Position numbers and translations under genes: made by a program. Under the pieces are notes generated by a model. That model ran no database searches and was not told the origin of the DNA. It saw nothing but the letters and a program-made list of their open reading frames with translations. This document shows, one piece after another, positions 49,576 to 63,916 of a stretch of 64,000 bases of DNA. Each line of letters starts with the position of its first letter. Position 1 is the stretch's first letter. The stretch spans positions 62,001-126,000 of the forward strand of contig NZ_BLIV01000005.1 of NCBI RefSeq assembly GCF_009811755.1, read 5' to 3'. The stretch comes from Roseobacter cerasinus (GTDB taxonomy: Bacteria; Pseudomonadota; Alphaproteobacteria; Rhodobacterales; Rhodobacteraceae).

Positions 49576-49947
49576 TCACTTGGGTCGCTTCGCGCCGTAT
49601 TTCGAACGGCGCTGCTTGCGATCTTTCACGCCCTGGGTGTCCAGCACACCGCGCAGGATGTGATAGCGGACACCCGGAAGGTCTTTCACACGACCGCCAC
49701 GGATCAGAACAACCGAGTGCTCTTGCAGGTTATGGCTTTCACCGGGGATGTAGCTGATGACCTCGAACCCGTTGGTCAGGCGGACCTTGGCCACTTTCCG
49801 CATCGCGGAGTTCGGTTTCTTCGGCGTTGTCGTATAGACGCGCGTGCAAACGCCACGCTTCTGCGGGCATTCCTGCAGATGCATGGACTTGGAGCGTTTT
49901 ACTTTTGGCTGCCGCGGCTTGCGGATCAGCTGTTGAATCGTTGGCAT
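49576..49947 (-). CDS. rpsL: 30S ribosomal protein S12
   Basis: This 123-residue S12 starts [20 protein letters not shown]. The decoding-centre loop ([18 protein letters not shown]) is wild type at the lysine associated with streptomycin resistance. The upstream in-frame extension was rejected because it lacks the family N-terminus. Confidence 0.99.
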   Translation of the reverse strand: MPTIQQLIRKPRQPKVKRSKSMHLQECPQKRGVCTRVYTTTPKKPNSAMRKVAKVRLTNGFEVISYIPGESHNLQEHSVVLIRGGRVKDLPGVRYHILRGVLDTQGVKDRKQRRSKYGAKRPK

Positions 49948-50215
49948 TCCGGTTCTTTCCCCGTGTTGCTCACATATGTGTGCACGAGGACGGCCCCCAT
50001 GCGGTTGAAACTTGCGCGCAGACGCGTCCGCCTGCGGGTTCTGCGCGAAAGGTGCAATGAAGCGACCAGCGCAATGCGAAAAGACCGCCACGTTTCCGTA
50101 CCGAGGAAAACGACGCGGTGGGTTTACAGAGGATCGGGCCGATAGGGGGCCGGATCGTGACCACTTCAGTTCTGATTTCGGCGCGCAGGTGTGACCCTGC
50201 CGTCGAGATGAGCGG

Positions 50216-50244
50216 CGTATAGAAGGAGTCGAGGAAGCTGTCAA
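50216..50244 (-). promoter_or_regulatory. Sigma-70-type promoter for rpsL (str operon)
   Basis: On the minus strand TTGACA (50239-50244) and TATACG (50216-50221) are spaced by exactly 17 bases. It gives a leader of about 260 bases before rpsL, with no other gene in between. Confidence 0.75.
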
Positions 50245-50313
50245 CCGCAGCTCAATGGAATTTGCCGGCCCCGCAGGGGGCTTGGGTTTGTGGCAGGTGC
50301 TTTGAAGACAGAA

Positions 50314-50350
50314 AGCGCCCTCACCCCCATTGAGGGGGATCGCGGGCGCT
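50314..50350 (-). terminator. Nested GC-rich hairpin after the EamA transporter
   Basis: AGCGCCC pairs with GGGCGCT outside CCCCC pairing with GGGGG, with an ATTGA loop. On the minus strand it precedes the rpsL promoter. There is only a loose T-rich tail. Confidence 0.55.
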
Positions 50351-50413
50351 GCCCGCCGTGACCCGCCGGGCCAACGGGTTGAGAGGTCTCTACAACCCTA
50401 TCATAGGACACCG

Positions 50414-51310
50414 CTAACCGCGACGTTGGGCAAGGTGACGTTCCCGAACCATGGTGTAGGCACTTGCGCTGACGATGACCCCTGCCCCGACCAGCGTCAG
50501 GAGCGCTGGCCATTCGCCAAACACCAGCCAGCCCAACACAAGCGCCCAGAGAAGCCCCGTGTACCGGAACGGCGCGACAAAGGACACGTCGCCCTGTCGC
50601 ATTACCTGAACGCTGAAGTAATAGCCGCCCACGATGAACACCGACGAAGTCGAGACCAGCATGCCCAGCGTCGGGGTCAACGGCGCCCAGGTGATGGTCA
50701 GAGAGCCCGCTCCCGCCGCGAGCAGCACGCCTAGAGATGCGGAAAACGTCACCAATAACGAAGGCGCGGCATTGGAGATGCGTCGCATGATCAGGTCGCG
50801 TGCCGTGACGCAAAGCACGGCGATCAGCGCATAGACCGACCAGATGGTGAACCCATCGGCACCCGGGCGCACAATAAGGAGCATGCCGCAGAACCCGATT
50901 GTGATCGCTGTCATCCGTCGCCATCCAACGGCCTCGCGGTAGATCAGCGCCGAACCCAGCGTCACTGTCAGCGGGAGAACCTGAAGGATCGCTGTGACAT
51001 TGGCAAGCGGCATGTTCAGCAGTGCGGTAATGAAGAAGTAAGCAGCTCCGACCTCCGAGGCGGAGCGGAGCGCGATCCAGTTCCAGTCTTGCCGGGGCAC
51101 CCGAGCCTGAAAGGCACCAAGCGACCATGCGAGGACGCCGATCAGCGCAGTGGCCAAAAATCCGCGCAACACCAGAAGCTGGAACAGCGGCACAGCCCCA
51201 CCCGTTGCTTTGATCAGCGCGTCATTGATCGTAAAGCACGCCATCGCGGCCATCATCAGTAACGCGCCGGTGATATTGGGTGAGAGGCTGCTTCTGCCCT
51301 TTTTCATCAT
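50414..51310 (-). CDS. EamA-family (DMT) membrane transporter
   Basis: This protein of about 298 residues has ten predicted membrane segments and the two EamA repeats (GALLMMAAMACFTINDALIK; WLVFGEWPALLTLVGAGVIV). Family members export amino acids, metabolites or drugs, or take up carboxylates; the substrate cannot be told. The ATG at 51310 begins MMKKGRSSLSPN; upstream in-frame codons are not protein-like. It lies between rpoC and rpsL, both separated from it by hairpins. Confidence 0.9.
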   Translation of the reverse strand: MMKKGRSSLSPNITGALLMMAAMACFTINDALIKATGGAVPLFQLLVLRGFLATALIGVLAWSLGAFQARVPRQDWNWIALRSASEVGAAYFFITALLNMPLANVTAILQVLPLTVTLGSALIYREAVGWRRMTAITIGFCGMLLIVRPGADGFTIWSVYALIAVLCVTARDLIMRRISNAAPSLLVTFSASLGVLLAAGAGSLTITWAPLTPTLGMLVSTSSVFIVGGYYFSVQVMRQGDVSFVAPFRYTGLLWALVLGWLVFGEWPALLTLVGAGVIVSASAYTMVRERHLAQRRG

Positions 51311-51473
51311 AGGATGCCCGTCAAAGGGGTTTGATATCTGACATGTATGAGCCTTCTGACAGCACAAACGTGTGGTGAGATACCCGCGTTTCAATGCGGA
51401 GGACGCTACCGACGGCGGGTGGGTTCGACCATATCGATTTTCGCGCGGGTCCCCTGCCCACAAGCAAAGAAAA

Positions 51474-51500
51474 AGCCCCCGGGGCACCGCACCGGGGGCT
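51474..51500 (-). terminator. Terminator after rpoC
   Basis: AGCCCCCGG and CCGGGGGCT form a nine-base stem with a nine-base loop, followed on the minus strand by TTTTCTTT. It ends the rpoBC unit. Confidence 0.9.
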
Positions 51501-51522
51501 CTCTCAATAGTATCCGCGCGGC

Positions 51523-54500
51523 TTAGTCGCGGCTGTCGATGTCCGGTGTGATCACTTGATCAAAGACATCGCCGCCAACCATGTCGTCACCGGACGGCGC
51601 AACCAGCGCGGCGGCGGCTTCGGCCTCCTCGCGGCGCGCTTCGATCACGACATTGTCGCGGTCTTGCGCCACGCGGCGAACCTTCATGGTGGCCCCGCCG
51701 GTACCGGCCGGGATCAGACGACCCACGATCACGTTCTCTTTCAGACCGACCAGTTTGTCTTTCTTCCCTTGCACGGAGGCTTCGGTCAGAACGCGCGTGG
51801 TCTCCTGGAAAGAGGCCGCTGAGATGAAGCTGCGGGTCTGCAGCGACGCCTTGGTGATGCCCAGAAGGATCGGCTCGCCCTGTGCCGGGCGACCACCTTT
51901 GGAAATCGCCTTCTCGTTGGCGTGATCGAACTCCTGCTTGTCCACATGTTCGCCCTTGAGCAGCGTGGTGTCGCCAGAATCCTGGATCTCCCACTTCTGC
52001 AGCATCTGGCGCACGATGACCTCGATGTGCTTGTCGTTGATCTTCACACCCTGCAGGCGGTAGACGTCCTGCACCTCGTCGATCATGTAGTCCGCCAGCG
52101 CTTCGACACCCATGATGGCGAGGATGTCATGCGGCGCCGGGTTGCCGTCCATGATGTAGTCGCCCTTCTGGACAAAATCACCTTCCGCAACCGGGATGTG
52201 CTTGCCCTTGGGCACCATGTACTCGACCTTGTGATCCGGATCTTCCGAGGACTCGATCGCGATACGGCGCTTGTTCTTGTAGTCCTTGCCGTAGCGCACA
52301 TAGCCGTCGATTTCGGCGATAATCGCGTGATCCTTCGGACGCCGTGCCTCGAAAAGCTCGGCCACACGCGGCAGACCCCCGGTGATGTCCTTGGTCTTGG
52401 CACCCTCACGCGGGATCCGCGCGACCACGTCACCGGCCTTGATCTCGGCCCCGTCTTCGATGGAAAGCACCGCGTCGACGGACATCGGGTAGGTCACCGG
52501 GTTGCCCGCGTCATTGCGCACAGGCTCGCCATCAGACCCCACCAGGATGATCTCGGGCTTGAGCTCGTTGCCCTTGGCCGCCGAGCGCCAGTCGATCACG
52601 ATTTTCTGGGTCATGCCGGTGGCATCGTCCGTCTCGTCCTTCACGGCAATGCCGCTGACCAGATCGACGAACTTGGCTGTCCCGTCTTTCTCCGCGATGA
52701 TCGGCAGCGTGTAGGGATCCCACTCAAAGAGCTTGTCGCCCCGTGCGATCTCCTGCCCATCCTTGACGAAGAGCTTGGAGCCGTAGCCGACCTTGTGGCT
52801 GGCGCGTTCCTCGCCGTTTTCGTCCTGGATGATCAGCTTCATGTTGCGACCCATGACCATGGTCTCGCCTGCGGCGTTCTCAAGGGTCTGGGCATTCTCG
52901 AAGACGACGGTGCCTGCATGGCTCGCTTCCAGGAAGGACTGCTGGCCACCCTGGGCCACACCGCCGATATGGAAGGTCCGCATGGTCAGCTGTGTGCCAG
53001 GCTCACCGATGGACTGCGCAGCAATGATGCCCACCGCTTCACCGGTGTTCACCATGGTGCCGCGCGCGAGGTCACGTCCGTAGCACATGGCGCAAACGCC
53101 TTCCTCGGCCTCACAGGTCAGCGGGCTGCGGATACGTGCCGAGGCCACGCCAGCCTCTTCGATGGCATCCGCCATACGTTCATCAATCAGCGTGCCCGAG
53201 GCCACCATAACGTCCTCGGTGCCCGGGCGCAGGATATCCTCCGCCACAACGCGACCCAGAATACGTTCGGAGAGCGAGGCGACGACCTCACCATCGTTTA
53301 CGGCGGCAACCGCAGTGATCGAGGTTTCGGTGCCACAGTCGGGCATGCGCACGATGCAGTCTTGCGCCACGTCGACCAGACGGCGGGTCAGATAACCCGA
53401 GTTCGCGGTCTTCAGGGCGGTGTCCGACAGACCTTTCCGCGCGCCGTGGGTGGAGTTGAAGTACTCCAGAACGGTCAGACCTTCCTTAAAGTTGGAGATG
53501 ATCGGCGTCTCGATAATGTCGCCATTGGGCTTGGCCATCAGGCCGCGCATGCCCCCCAACTGTTTCATCTGCGTGACCGACCCCCGTGCCCCGGAGTGCG
53601 CCATCATGTAGACCGAGTTCGGCTCCATTTCGGCACCGGCCTCATCCCGCTTGCTGGCCGAGATCGAGCCCATCATGGCGTCGGTGACCTTGTCGTTACA
53701 CTTCGACCAGGCATCGACCACCTTGTTGTACTTCTCGCCCTGGGTGATCAGGCCGTCCATGTACTGCTGCTCAAAATCCTTCACCTGGTCGCGCGTCTCT
53801 TCGACGATGGGCCATTTGGTGTCTGGAATCAGCATGTCGTCCTTGCCGAAGGAAATCCCGGCCTTGAAGGCCTCACGGAAGCCCATGGTCATGATCTGGT
53901 CACAGAAGATAACGGATTCCTTCTGGCCGCAGTACCGGTAGACGGTGTCGATAACCTGCTGCACCTCTTTCTTACGCAGCAGACGGTTCACCAGCTCGAA
54001 CGGTGCCTTGGCGTTGAGCGGCAGGAGCGCGCCGAGGCGCACACGGCCCGGCGTGGTCTCAAACCGTTTCATCACTTCGAGGCCATTCTCGTCGATCTGC
54101 GGAATCCGCGCGGTGATCTTCGAGTGCAGGTGCACCAGCCCTGCGTCGAGCGCGTGCTGAACTTCCTCGACGGAGCCAAAGACCATGCCTTCACCGGGCA
54201 TTCCTTCGCGTTCCAGAGTCGTGTAGTAAAGGCCCAAGATCATGTCCTGCGAGGGCACGATGATCGGCGCACCGTTGGCAGGGCTGAGCACGTTGTTGGT
54301 GGACATCATCAGCACGCGCGCTTCCAGCTGGGCCTCAAGGCTCAGCGGGACGTGAACCGCCATCTGGTCCCCGTCGAAGTCGGCGTTGAACGCCGAGCAG
54401 ACGAGCGGGTGCAACTGAATGGCCTTGCCTTCGATCAACACGGGTTCAAACGCCTGAATGCCCAGCCGGTGCAGGGTCGGCGCACGGTTCAGCATCACCG

Positions 54501-55767
54501 GGTGTTCGCGGATCACCTCATCGAGGATGTCCCAAACCTCCGGACGCTCTTTCTCGACCAGCTTCTTCGCCTGCTTCACGGTGCTGGAAAGGCCCTTGGC
54601 CTCCAACCGCGAGTAGATGAAGGGCTTGAAAAGCTCCAAGGCCATCTTCTTCGGCAGACCACATTGGTGCAGCTTGAGCTCCGGCCCGGTCACGATGACC
54701 GACCGGCCCGAGAAGTCGACGCGCTTGCCGAGGAGGTTCTGACGGAAGCGACCCTGCTTGCCTTTCAGCATGTCCGACAGCGATTTCAGCGGGCGCTTGT
54801 TGGCACCTGTGATCACGCGACCGCGACGACCGTTGTCGAACAGCGCATCAACGGATTCCTGCAACATCCGCTTTTCATTCCGCACAATGATGTCGGGCGC
54901 ACGCAGCTCAATGAGCCGCTTGAGGCGGTTGTTCCGGTTAATCACCCGGCGGTAGAGATCGTTCAGGTCGGAGGTCGCGAAACGGCCCCCATCGAGCGGC
55001 ACCAGCGGGCGCAGCTCTGGCGGGATCACCGGGATCACGGTCAGAACCATCCACTCCGGACGGTTGCCGGATTCAAGGAAGCTCTCCACCACTTTCAGAC
55101 GCTTGATGATCTTCTTGGGCTTCAGCTCGCCGGTAGCCTCTTTCAGGTCCGCACGGAGAGTTTCGGCTTCCTGCTCCAGATCAATCGCGGCCAGCATTTC
55201 ACGGATCGCCTCAGCGCCGATGTTCGCCGTGAAGGCGTCCATGCCATAGGCGTCCTGCGCGTCCATATATTCTTCTTCGGTCATCATCTGACCGTATTGA
55301 AGATCCGTCAGGCCCGGCTCGATCACCACGTAGTTCTCGAAATAGAGCACCCGCTCCAGATCGCGCAGCGTCATGTCGAGCATGAGACCGATGCGGGAGG
55401 GCAGCGATTTCAGGAACCAGATGTGCGCGACGGGCGAGGCCAGCTCGATATGGCCCATGCGCTCACGGCGGACCTTTTGCAGCGTGACTTCCACACCGCA
55501 TTTCTCGCAGACAACGCCGCGATACTTCATGCGCTTATACTTGCCGCACAGGCACTCGTAGTCCTTGATTGGCCCGAAGATCCGCGCGCAGAAAAGGCCG
55601 TCACGTTCCGGCTTGAAGGTCCGGTAGTTGATGGTCTCGGGCTTTTTGATCTCCCCGAAGGACCAGCTCAGGATGCGCTCTGGCGAGGCCAGAGACACCT
55701 TGATTTCGTCAAACACCTTGGGCGGCGTGAGCGGGTTAAACGGGTTGTTTGTCAGTTCCTGGTTCAT
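51523..55767 (-). CDS. rpoC: RNA polymerase subunit beta'
   Basis: At 1414 residues this is full length. It has the N-terminal zinc site ([20 protein letters not shown]), the catalytic [12 protein letters not shown] (about residue 460) and the second cysteine cluster [12 protein letters not shown] chose the ATG at 55767 ([13 protein letters not shown]); a TTG four codons earlier also fits. An 84-residue membrane gene separates it from rpoB. Confidence 0.99.
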   Translation of the reverse strand: MNQELTNNPFNPLTPPKVFDEIKVSLASPERILSWSFGEIKKPETINYRTFKPERDGLFCARIFGPIKDYECLCGKYKRMKYRGVVCEKCGVEVTLQKVRRERMGHIELASPVAHIWFLKSLPSRIGLMLDMTLRDLERVLYFENYVVIEPGLTDLQYGQMMTEEEYMDAQDAYGMDAFTANIGAEAIREMLAAIDLEQEAETLRADLKEATGELKPKKIIKRLKVVESFLESGNRPEWMVLTVIPVIPPELRPLVPLDGGRFATSDLNDLYRRVINRNNRLKRLIELRAPDIIVRNEKRMLQESVDALFDNGRRGRVITGANKRPLKSLSDMLKGKQGRFRQNLLGKRVDFSGRSVIVTGPELKLHQCGLPKKMALELFKPFIYSRLEAKGLSSTVKQAKKLVEKERPEVWDILDEVIREHPVMLNRAPTLHRLGIQAFEPVLIEGKAIQLHPLVCSAFNADFDGDQMAVHVPLSLEAQLEARVLMMSTNNVLSPANGAPIIVPSQDMILGLYYTTLEREGMPGEGMVFGSVEEVQHALDAGLVHLHSKITARIPQIDENGLEVMKRFETTPGRVRLGALLPLNAKAPFELVNRLLRKKEVQQVIDTVYRYCGQKESVIFCDQIMTMGFREAFKAGISFGKDDMLIPDTKWPIVEETRDQVKDFEQQYMDGLITQGEKYNKVVDAWSKCNDKVTDAMMGSISASKRDEAGAEMEPNSVYMMAHSGARGSVTQMKQLGGMRGLMAKPNGDIIETPIISNFKEGLTVLEYFNSTHGARKGLSDTALKTANSGYLTRRLVDVAQDCIVRMPDCGTETSITAVAAVNDGEVVASLSERILGRVVAEDILRPGTEDVMVASGTLIDERMADAIEEAGVASARIRSPLTCEAEEGVCAMCYGRDLARGTMVNTGEAVGIIAAQSIGEPGTQLTMRTFHIGGVAQGGQQSFLEASHAGTVVFENAQTLENAAGETMVMGRNMKLIIQDENGEERASHKVGYGSKLFVKDGQEIARGDKLFEWDPYTLPIIAEKDGTAKFVDLVSGIAVKDETDDATGMTQKIVIDWRSAAKGNELKPEIILVGSDGEPVRNDAGNPVTYPMSVDAVLSIEDGAEIKAGDVVARIPREGAKTKDITGGLPRVAELFEARRPKDHAIIAEIDGYVRYGKDYKNKRRIAIESSEDPDHKVEYMVPKGKHIPVAEGDFVQKGDYIMDGNPAPHDILAIMGVEALADYMIDEVQDVYRLQGVKINDKHIEVIVRQMLQKWEIQDSGDTTLLKGEHVDKQEFDHANEKAISKGGRPAQGEPILLGITKASLQTRSFISAASFQETTRVLTEASVQGKKDKLVGLKENVIVGRLIPAGTGGATMKVRRVAQDRDNVVIEARREEAEAAAALVAPSGDDMVGGDVFDQVITPDIDSRD

Positions 55768-55797
55768 ATCATAGTCCAATCTGACGAGCGTTTTGCG

Positions 55798-56052
55798 TCA
55801 TATCGCCAGCCATGCCGCGAAAAGGCAGGCCGCAGTTATTGCTAGATGAAGTAGTGCGATCAAAGCTGCGCGAAGAACGAAAGCTTTTGTCATGTACTTC
55901 CAGTTCCACCAAGGCCAATGCGGCCTCAGACTTTCCGGGTACATCGGCACTCGATGCTCGTGATAAAGCCTGAAGCCCCTGAACATCAGATACATGGTCG
56001 CGAAGAACCATCCGATGAACAGGGCACTCAGAGTAATCACGGTTGAGGCCAT
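55798..56052 (-). CDS. Small membrane protein between rpoB and rpoC
   Basis: This 84-residue protein has two membrane segments (TVITLSALFIGWFFATMYLM and AALIALLHLAITAACLFAAW) joined by a Trp-rich, basic loop (YPESLRPHWPWWNWKYMTKA). It starts 12 bases after the rpoB stop and ends 30 bases before rpoC, on the same strand. A competing frame (55769-56068) lacks such structure. Its function is unknown, but co-transcription with both polymerase subunits is almost certain. Confidence 0.75.
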   Translation of the reverse strand: MASTVITLSALFIGWFFATMYLMFRGFRLYHEHRVPMYPESLRPHWPWWNWKYMTKAFVLRAALIALLHLAITAACLFAAWLAI

Positions 56053-56064
56053 GCATCACAGCCC

Positions 56065-60201
<4,137 letters not shown>

Positions 60202-60334
60202 GCGAAGTCGCACTCCATATCTTTGTCTGTTCACGCAGCGGGGGGGCGGCCCGTGGCGAACGCTCAAAGATCGAAAAGAAGATCTATCCCTGCGTGCTTG
60301 CCCGAAAGCACGCGCCCGATCACAATCTCTCCGG

Positions 60335-60431
60335 AAAAAGCCGCTCTGCTTGGGGTGGGCGGCTTTTTGCGAAAGATTTCAGGGGTGTATGAGTGGGCCT
60401 GCTCCTGCCTGTGTCTAAGACGCAAAAAGCC
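60335..60431 (-). promoter_or_regulatory. Attenuator-like RNA leader upstream of rpoB
   Basis: In transcript order, segment A (60431-60421, GGCTTTTTGCG) is fully complementary to segment B (60371-60361, CGCAAAAAGCC). B extended to 60359 is also complementary over ten bases to segment C (60344-60335, GCGGCTTTTT). A with B and B with C exclude each other. B with C is a terminator-like hairpin ending in five U's; A with B would be an antiterminator. It lies 134 bases before rpoB. Function is inferred from layout only; the same stem could also terminate plus-strand transcripts. Confidence 0.6.
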
Positions 60432-60444
60432 GGGCGCGAATCAT
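60415..60444 (-). CDS. Possible 9-codon leader peptide before rpoB
   Basis: The frame encodes MIRARLFAS and its codons cover segment A of the putative attenuator. GGGAG lies close upstream but with short spacing, and there is no run of one amino acid. It may be chance. Confidence 0.3.
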   Translation of the reverse strand: MIRARLFAS

Positions 60445-60463
60445 CGCTCCCAGCGGAAGCCTT

Positions 60464-60492
60464 CACATAGGCTGTGATTAACAAAAGCACAA
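60464..60492 (-). promoter_or_regulatory. Candidate promoter for the rpoB leader
   Basis: On the minus strand TTGTGC (60487-60492) and TATGTG (60464-60469) are 17 bases apart. Transcription from here would start just before the attenuator-like segments. A second weak match (TTGTCA, 17 bases, TTAATA) lies near 60660-60685. Confidence 0.4.
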
Positions 60493-60860
60493 CAGGGCGG
60501 GCGGAGAAAAGTGGTTTTTGGGGTTTACGATTGCGAGGCAAGTCGGATGGCGCCACCGCGGCAGGTCTGCGGACGAAGCGGCCTTTACATTTCAGCGCCT
60601 TAAGATCCGCTGAATGTCCAACGGGCTGCCAGAGCGTACGACCTCAGCCAACCGTGTTATTAATTGTCGCAACCTAATGTTGACAACATGTCGAACGCCG
60701 AAGCCTTGAAAATTACACCAAAAATAGCACAAGAAGTTTTTTTCAGGGTGTTGCCGTCTCCAAAGTGCGCATAAACCACATGTTGTTCACATTTCGTGAA
60801 GTTATATTGTCGAAAATAGTTACAGCGCGCATATTTGTAGTGGAAAGGACTAAACGAAAA

Positions 60861-61418
60861 ATGCCGTACAGCCCGCGCAAAGCTGCACAGACCATTGCAT
60901 TCTTTGCAATGCAAGAAGGCCACGCCATCAATGTTTTGAAGGTGATTAAGCTGGTGTATCTTGCGGATCGTGAAAGTGTGCGTGCTCGGGGCTACCCGAT
61001 CCAACAAGAAGCGCGTGTATCGATGCCATACGGTCCGGTGAACAGCGTCACACTTGGATGGGTAAACGGTTCGTACCGTGACAATGGTGACTGGTCATCT
61101 GTGTTGAATGATCGGTCAAACCATCGCGTTGGCCTGTGTAACGCTCAAATGACAACTCATGACCTTGACGAACTTTCCGCCCGCGAGCTGGAAATCCTGC
61201 AAGATGTGTGGGACGAGTTCGGGCACATGGACCGTTTCGACTTGGCAGATTGGACCCATGATCCCAACAATGTACCGGAATGGGAAAACCCGAACGGATC
61301 ATCTTTGCCAATTCCCCTCGAGCGAATGATGACCGCTGTGGGCCTTGATAAGCCCATCGAGCGCGCGCGCGAACAAGAAAGCCTGAACCAAGCTCACAAC
61401 ACTTTGGCTTCACTGTAA
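60861..61418 (+). CDS. Panacea-domain (DUF4065) antitoxin
   Basis: This 185-residue protein carries the Panacea/SocA-like domain: YSPRKAAQTIAFFAMQEGH, then VLKVIKLVYLADRESVRARG, and the VSMPYGPVNSVTL segment. Panacea proteins are antitoxins paired with many unrelated toxins. It ends two bases before a 120-residue gene that looks like its partner. The pair runs opposite to the surrounding ribosomal genes. A 13-base palindrome (ATGTTG-a-CAACAT, 60677-60689) about 170 bases upstream might be an operator. The start at 60861 has GGAAAGGA upstream. Confidence 0.88.
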   Translation: MPYSPRKAAQTIAFFAMQEGHAINVLKVIKLVYLADRESVRARGYPIQQEARVSMPYGPVNSVTLGWVNGSYRDNGDWSSVLNDRSNHRVGLCNAQMTTHDLDELSARELEILQDVWDEFGHMDRFDLADWTHDPNNVPEWENPNGSSLPIPLERMMTAVGLDKPIERAREQESLNQAHNTLASL

Positions 61419-61420
61419 GC

Positions 61421-61783
61421 GTGTTCTATCGCAAGGGCACGATGCTGATCCCATCGGGGCCATCGAACCACCTTTTCATCGTTTGCAATGACACCTGCAA
61501 CCTGGGCGCCAATCTTCTAGTGAATATCAGTTCCGTTGTTGACCTGTGCGACACAACTTGCGTCTTGGACGTGGGGGATCATCCATTTATCAGGTACCCT
61601 TCATTTGTCTTTTACGCTCGCGCGGTCATCCATCGGGCTGAAAATCTGCAACGCGGTTTTGAAAACGGTGCGATCACGCCCCAAGACGATTTGGCGGAGG
61701 AAGCGTTCCAGCGGGTGGTGGACGGAATCACTGTGTCGCCTGACACACCTCAGAACGTAGTTCACTACTACACGCAACTATAA
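61421..61783 (+). CDS. Putative toxin partner of the Panacea antitoxin
   Basis: This 120-residue protein starts with GTG two bases after the antitoxin stop. It has KGTMLIPSGPSNHLFIVCND, a Cys-containing core (LCDTTCVLDVGDHPFIRYPS) and a helical end (NLQRGFENGAITPQDDLAEE). The beta-rich first part may be an SH3-like fold as in MazF-type toxins, but the active residues cannot be shown. Identity as a toxin rests on its position; it could instead be an accessory gene. Confidence 0.6.
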   Translation: MFYRKGTMLIPSGPSNHLFIVCNDTCNLGANLLVNISSVVDLCDTTCVLDVGDHPFIRYPSFVFYARAVIHRAENLQRGFENGAITPQDDLAEEAFQRVVDGITVSPDTPQNVVHYYTQL

Positions 61784-61850
61784 CTGCCATAGCGTACACC
61801 AGCTGCGTTGCAGACATCGCTCACTTTGGGCGCCCAGCCGCCATATAAGT

Positions 61851-61880
61851 AAAAAGGCGCCCCGTCTCCGGAGCGCCTTT
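61851..61880 (-). terminator. Terminator after rplL
   Basis: AAAGGCGC pairs with GCGCCTTT across a loop of about 12 bases, with more T's following on the minus strand. It separates rplL from the Panacea pair and so breaks the usual rplL-rpoB read-through. It could also terminate the toxin message on the plus strand. Confidence 0.8.
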
Positions 61881-61901
61881 CCATTCGCATAAGCGTCAAG
61901 C

Positions 61902-62276
61902 TTAGGCCAGTTCGACCTCGGCGCCAGCTGCTTCCAGCTTGCCTTTGATCTCTTCGGCTTCGGCTTTGTCGACGCCTTCTTTGATCTTGCCGCCGGCTTC
62001 GACCAGGTCCTTGGCTTCTTTCAGGCCCAGACCGGTGATGCCGCGCACTTCCTTGATCACGTTGATCTTGGAGGCGCCTGCGTTTTTCAGGACAACGTCG
62101 AATTCCGACTTTTCTTCCTCGGCTGCGCCACCGGCGTCAGCAGGGCCCGCCATCATCACTGCGCCGCCAGCGGCGGGCTCGATGCCGTACTCGTCCTTGA
62201 GGATGGTTTTCAGTTCTTGTGCTTCAAGCAGGGTCAGACCAACGATCTCTTCTGCCAGTTTCTTCAGATCAGCCAT
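61902..62276 (-). CDS. rplL: 50S ribosomal protein L7/L12
   Basis: This 124-residue L7/L12 has the N-terminal dimerisation helix pair, an Ala/Gly-rich hinge ([20 protein letters not shown]) and the factor-binding C-terminal domain ([20 protein letters not shown]). Confidence 0.99.
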   Translation of the reverse strand: MADLKKLAEEIVGLTLLEAQELKTILKDEYGIEPAAGGAVMMAGPADAGGAAEEEKSEFDVVLKNAGASKINVIKEVRGITGLGLKEAKDLVEAGGKIKEGVDKAEAEEIKGKLEAAGAEVELA

Positions 62277-62347
62277 GTTTAGCTCTTTCCGTTACGATAT
62301 GTGTGTTCCAACGTCGCGTTTTGACCACGACGCCGATATGACGTTGC

Positions 62348-62863
62348 TTATGCCGCCGCCTTGTCCTCGATGGTGGACAGGATGGAAGCGATATTGCTTG
62401 CAGGTGCGCCAATGGCCCCGGCGATGTTCGAAGCAGGTGCGCCCAGCATGCCGGCGATCGTGGAGATAAGCTCCTCGCGCGACGGCATTTTGGACACGGC
62501 TTCGACACCGGCGACGTCCAACGCGTTCTCACCCATGGCCCCGCCGAGGATGACAAATTTGTCATTGCCCTTGGCGTAGTCCTGAGCCACCTTGGCCGCA
62601 GCCACGGGATCCTCAGAGAAGGTCAGAACGGTCATACCCGTGAGAAGGTCAGCAATGCTTGCGCATGGCTTGCCCTCAAGGGCGATCTTGGCGAGCCTGT
62701 TCTTGGCAACACGCACAGACCCGCCCGCTTCGCGTGCTTTGGCGCGCAGGTCCTGCATTTCAGCAACTGTCAGACCGGCGTAGTGGCTGACCACGACGAC
62801 GCCAGAGCTTTCAAAGATCTGGCCGAGTTCGTCGACCAGCTGTTCTTTTTGTGCTCTATCCAC
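62348..62863 (-). CDS. rplJ: 50S ribosomal protein L10
   Basis: This 171-residue L10 starts with GTG ([20 protein letters not shown]), with GGAGTG at good spacing. It forms the base of the L7/L12 stalk, and in other bacteria it represses its own operon by binding the leader. Confidence 0.97.
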   Translation of the reverse strand: MDRAQKEQLVDELGQIFESSGVVVVSHYAGLTVAEMQDLRAKAREAGGSVRVAKNRLAKIALEGKPCASIADLLTGMTVLTFSEDPVAAAKVAQDYAKGNDKFVILGGAMGENALDVAGVEAVSKMPSREELISTIAGMLGAPASNIAGAIGAPASNIASILSTIEDKAAA

Positions 62864-63231
62864 AGTTTCACTCCAATTGTGGACGGGTTGCCCCGCCCGG
62901 CTCAGTTTAAACCGGATCACTCCGGCAGTTTTGGTCCTCGAAACAACGGGCCAGAACCGCCAGAGGCTCTACGGTTGAGCATCTGGAGAGTAAGTCTGTT
63001 CCCATCTCAGGCAGGAATTACAGGATTGCTCCAACCCACCGTCTCGGACGAAAGCCAGCAGCACACGAATCGACGGGCACCACCGGCATTTAGCGTGTAA
63101 GGGTAAGTCGCTTGTTGGACAAGGGGTCTTGTGGGAGGTTCTTTGACGGCTGGCTACCGGACTTTGCGAGCCTTCGCAATTGATGAGTGAATGGCTGCTT
63201 CGGTGCATGGCCTTGGGATTTTCGAATGATT
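62864..63231 (-). promoter_or_regulatory. rplJL leader with candidate promoter
   Basis: No gene is evident in this stretch. TTGTCC (63117-63122) and TACACG (63094-63099), 17 bases apart on the minus strand, give a leader of about 230 bases. Its position and length suit an L10-binding autoregulatory leader, though I could not fold it fully. Confidence 0.4.
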
Positions 63232-63672
63232 TCATTGGTCAGAATTGCTCAGAAGATGTTGTCCTGCTTCGGTCGAGGCCTGTAGGCCCTTTGCATGCTT
63301 CGGGAGCGCATCTTGTTGTTCGATCCATGGCAACCGTTCTGACCAGAAAATATGTGCAGTCGGCTGATACAAAGATGGGTCAATCAAAGTTGCAGCATAA
63401 AGGTGCGTTTCACCGGGAAAGACTTCTGTCTCGAAGGAGAGCGGTGAACCGCAGTCTTTGCAAAAACTCCGCTCCACGTTCGGCGATGAACGATAGGTTT
63501 TGCGAGGCCCTGACCAAACCACGTGCTCCCGCTCTACACCAAACCAACTGACGTAATCAGATGATGATGCTCTTCGACAGTCTTCACAATGACAAAGCGC
63601 CGCCCACAGAATTGGATCAGCCGCCGTCCAGGAGACCGAACCGCAAAAGCATTGTCCCGATAAACCGCTCAT
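63232..63672 (-). CDS. GFA-family (CENP-V/GFA) zinc protein
   Basis: This 146-residue protein starts MSGLSGQCFCGSVSW. It has the GFA cysteine set: CFC, CHCEDC and CKDCG. The family includes proteins first described as glutathione-dependent formaldehyde-activating, but most members have no proven reaction. The ATG at 63672 gives the typical N-terminus. It sits between rplA and rplJ. Confidence 0.9.
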   Translation of the reverse strand: MSGLSGQCFCGSVSWTAADPILWAALCHCEDCRRASSSDYVSWFGVEREHVVWSGPRKTYRSSPNVERSFCKDCGSPLSFETEVFPGETHLYAATLIDPSLYQPTAHIFWSERLPWIEQQDALPKHAKGLQASTEAGQHLLSNSDQ

Positions 63673-63866
63673 GTTCTCGATCCCAGCGCTCATGAAATTT
63701 CTCAACTTCATTCCAGCATCTCTTTGTTCGCCGCATCCAACTTGCCAACACGCGACAGAAACCAGCGCTGACCCGACTCCATTTTCCAAGAACTACAGTC
63801 ATTCGTGTTTATTGCAGCATCGGTCAGTACGAGCTCAAAGCTACCTTCCACGATTACAGCCAGAAC

Positions 63867-63897
63867 AAAAAAGGCGTCCCAAAGGGACGCCTTTTTA
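63867..63897 (-). terminator. Terminator after rplA
   Basis: A perfect 13-base stem (AAAAAGGCGTCCC with GGGACGCCTTTTT) has a three-base loop. It is symmetrical and could work in both directions. Confidence 0.93.
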
Positions 63898-63916
63898 TCA
63901 GTCTTGGCACGTAAAG

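Noticed and set aside
49576-49947. Possible streptomycin-resistance change in rpsL
   Set aside because: The critical lysine in TTPKKPNSA is present, as in sensitive strains.
51922-55845. A plus-strand open frame of 1307 codons antisense to rpoC
   Set aside because: It is a shadow of rpoC created by high-GC codon use; the translation is His/Arg/Val-rich with no recognisable domain.
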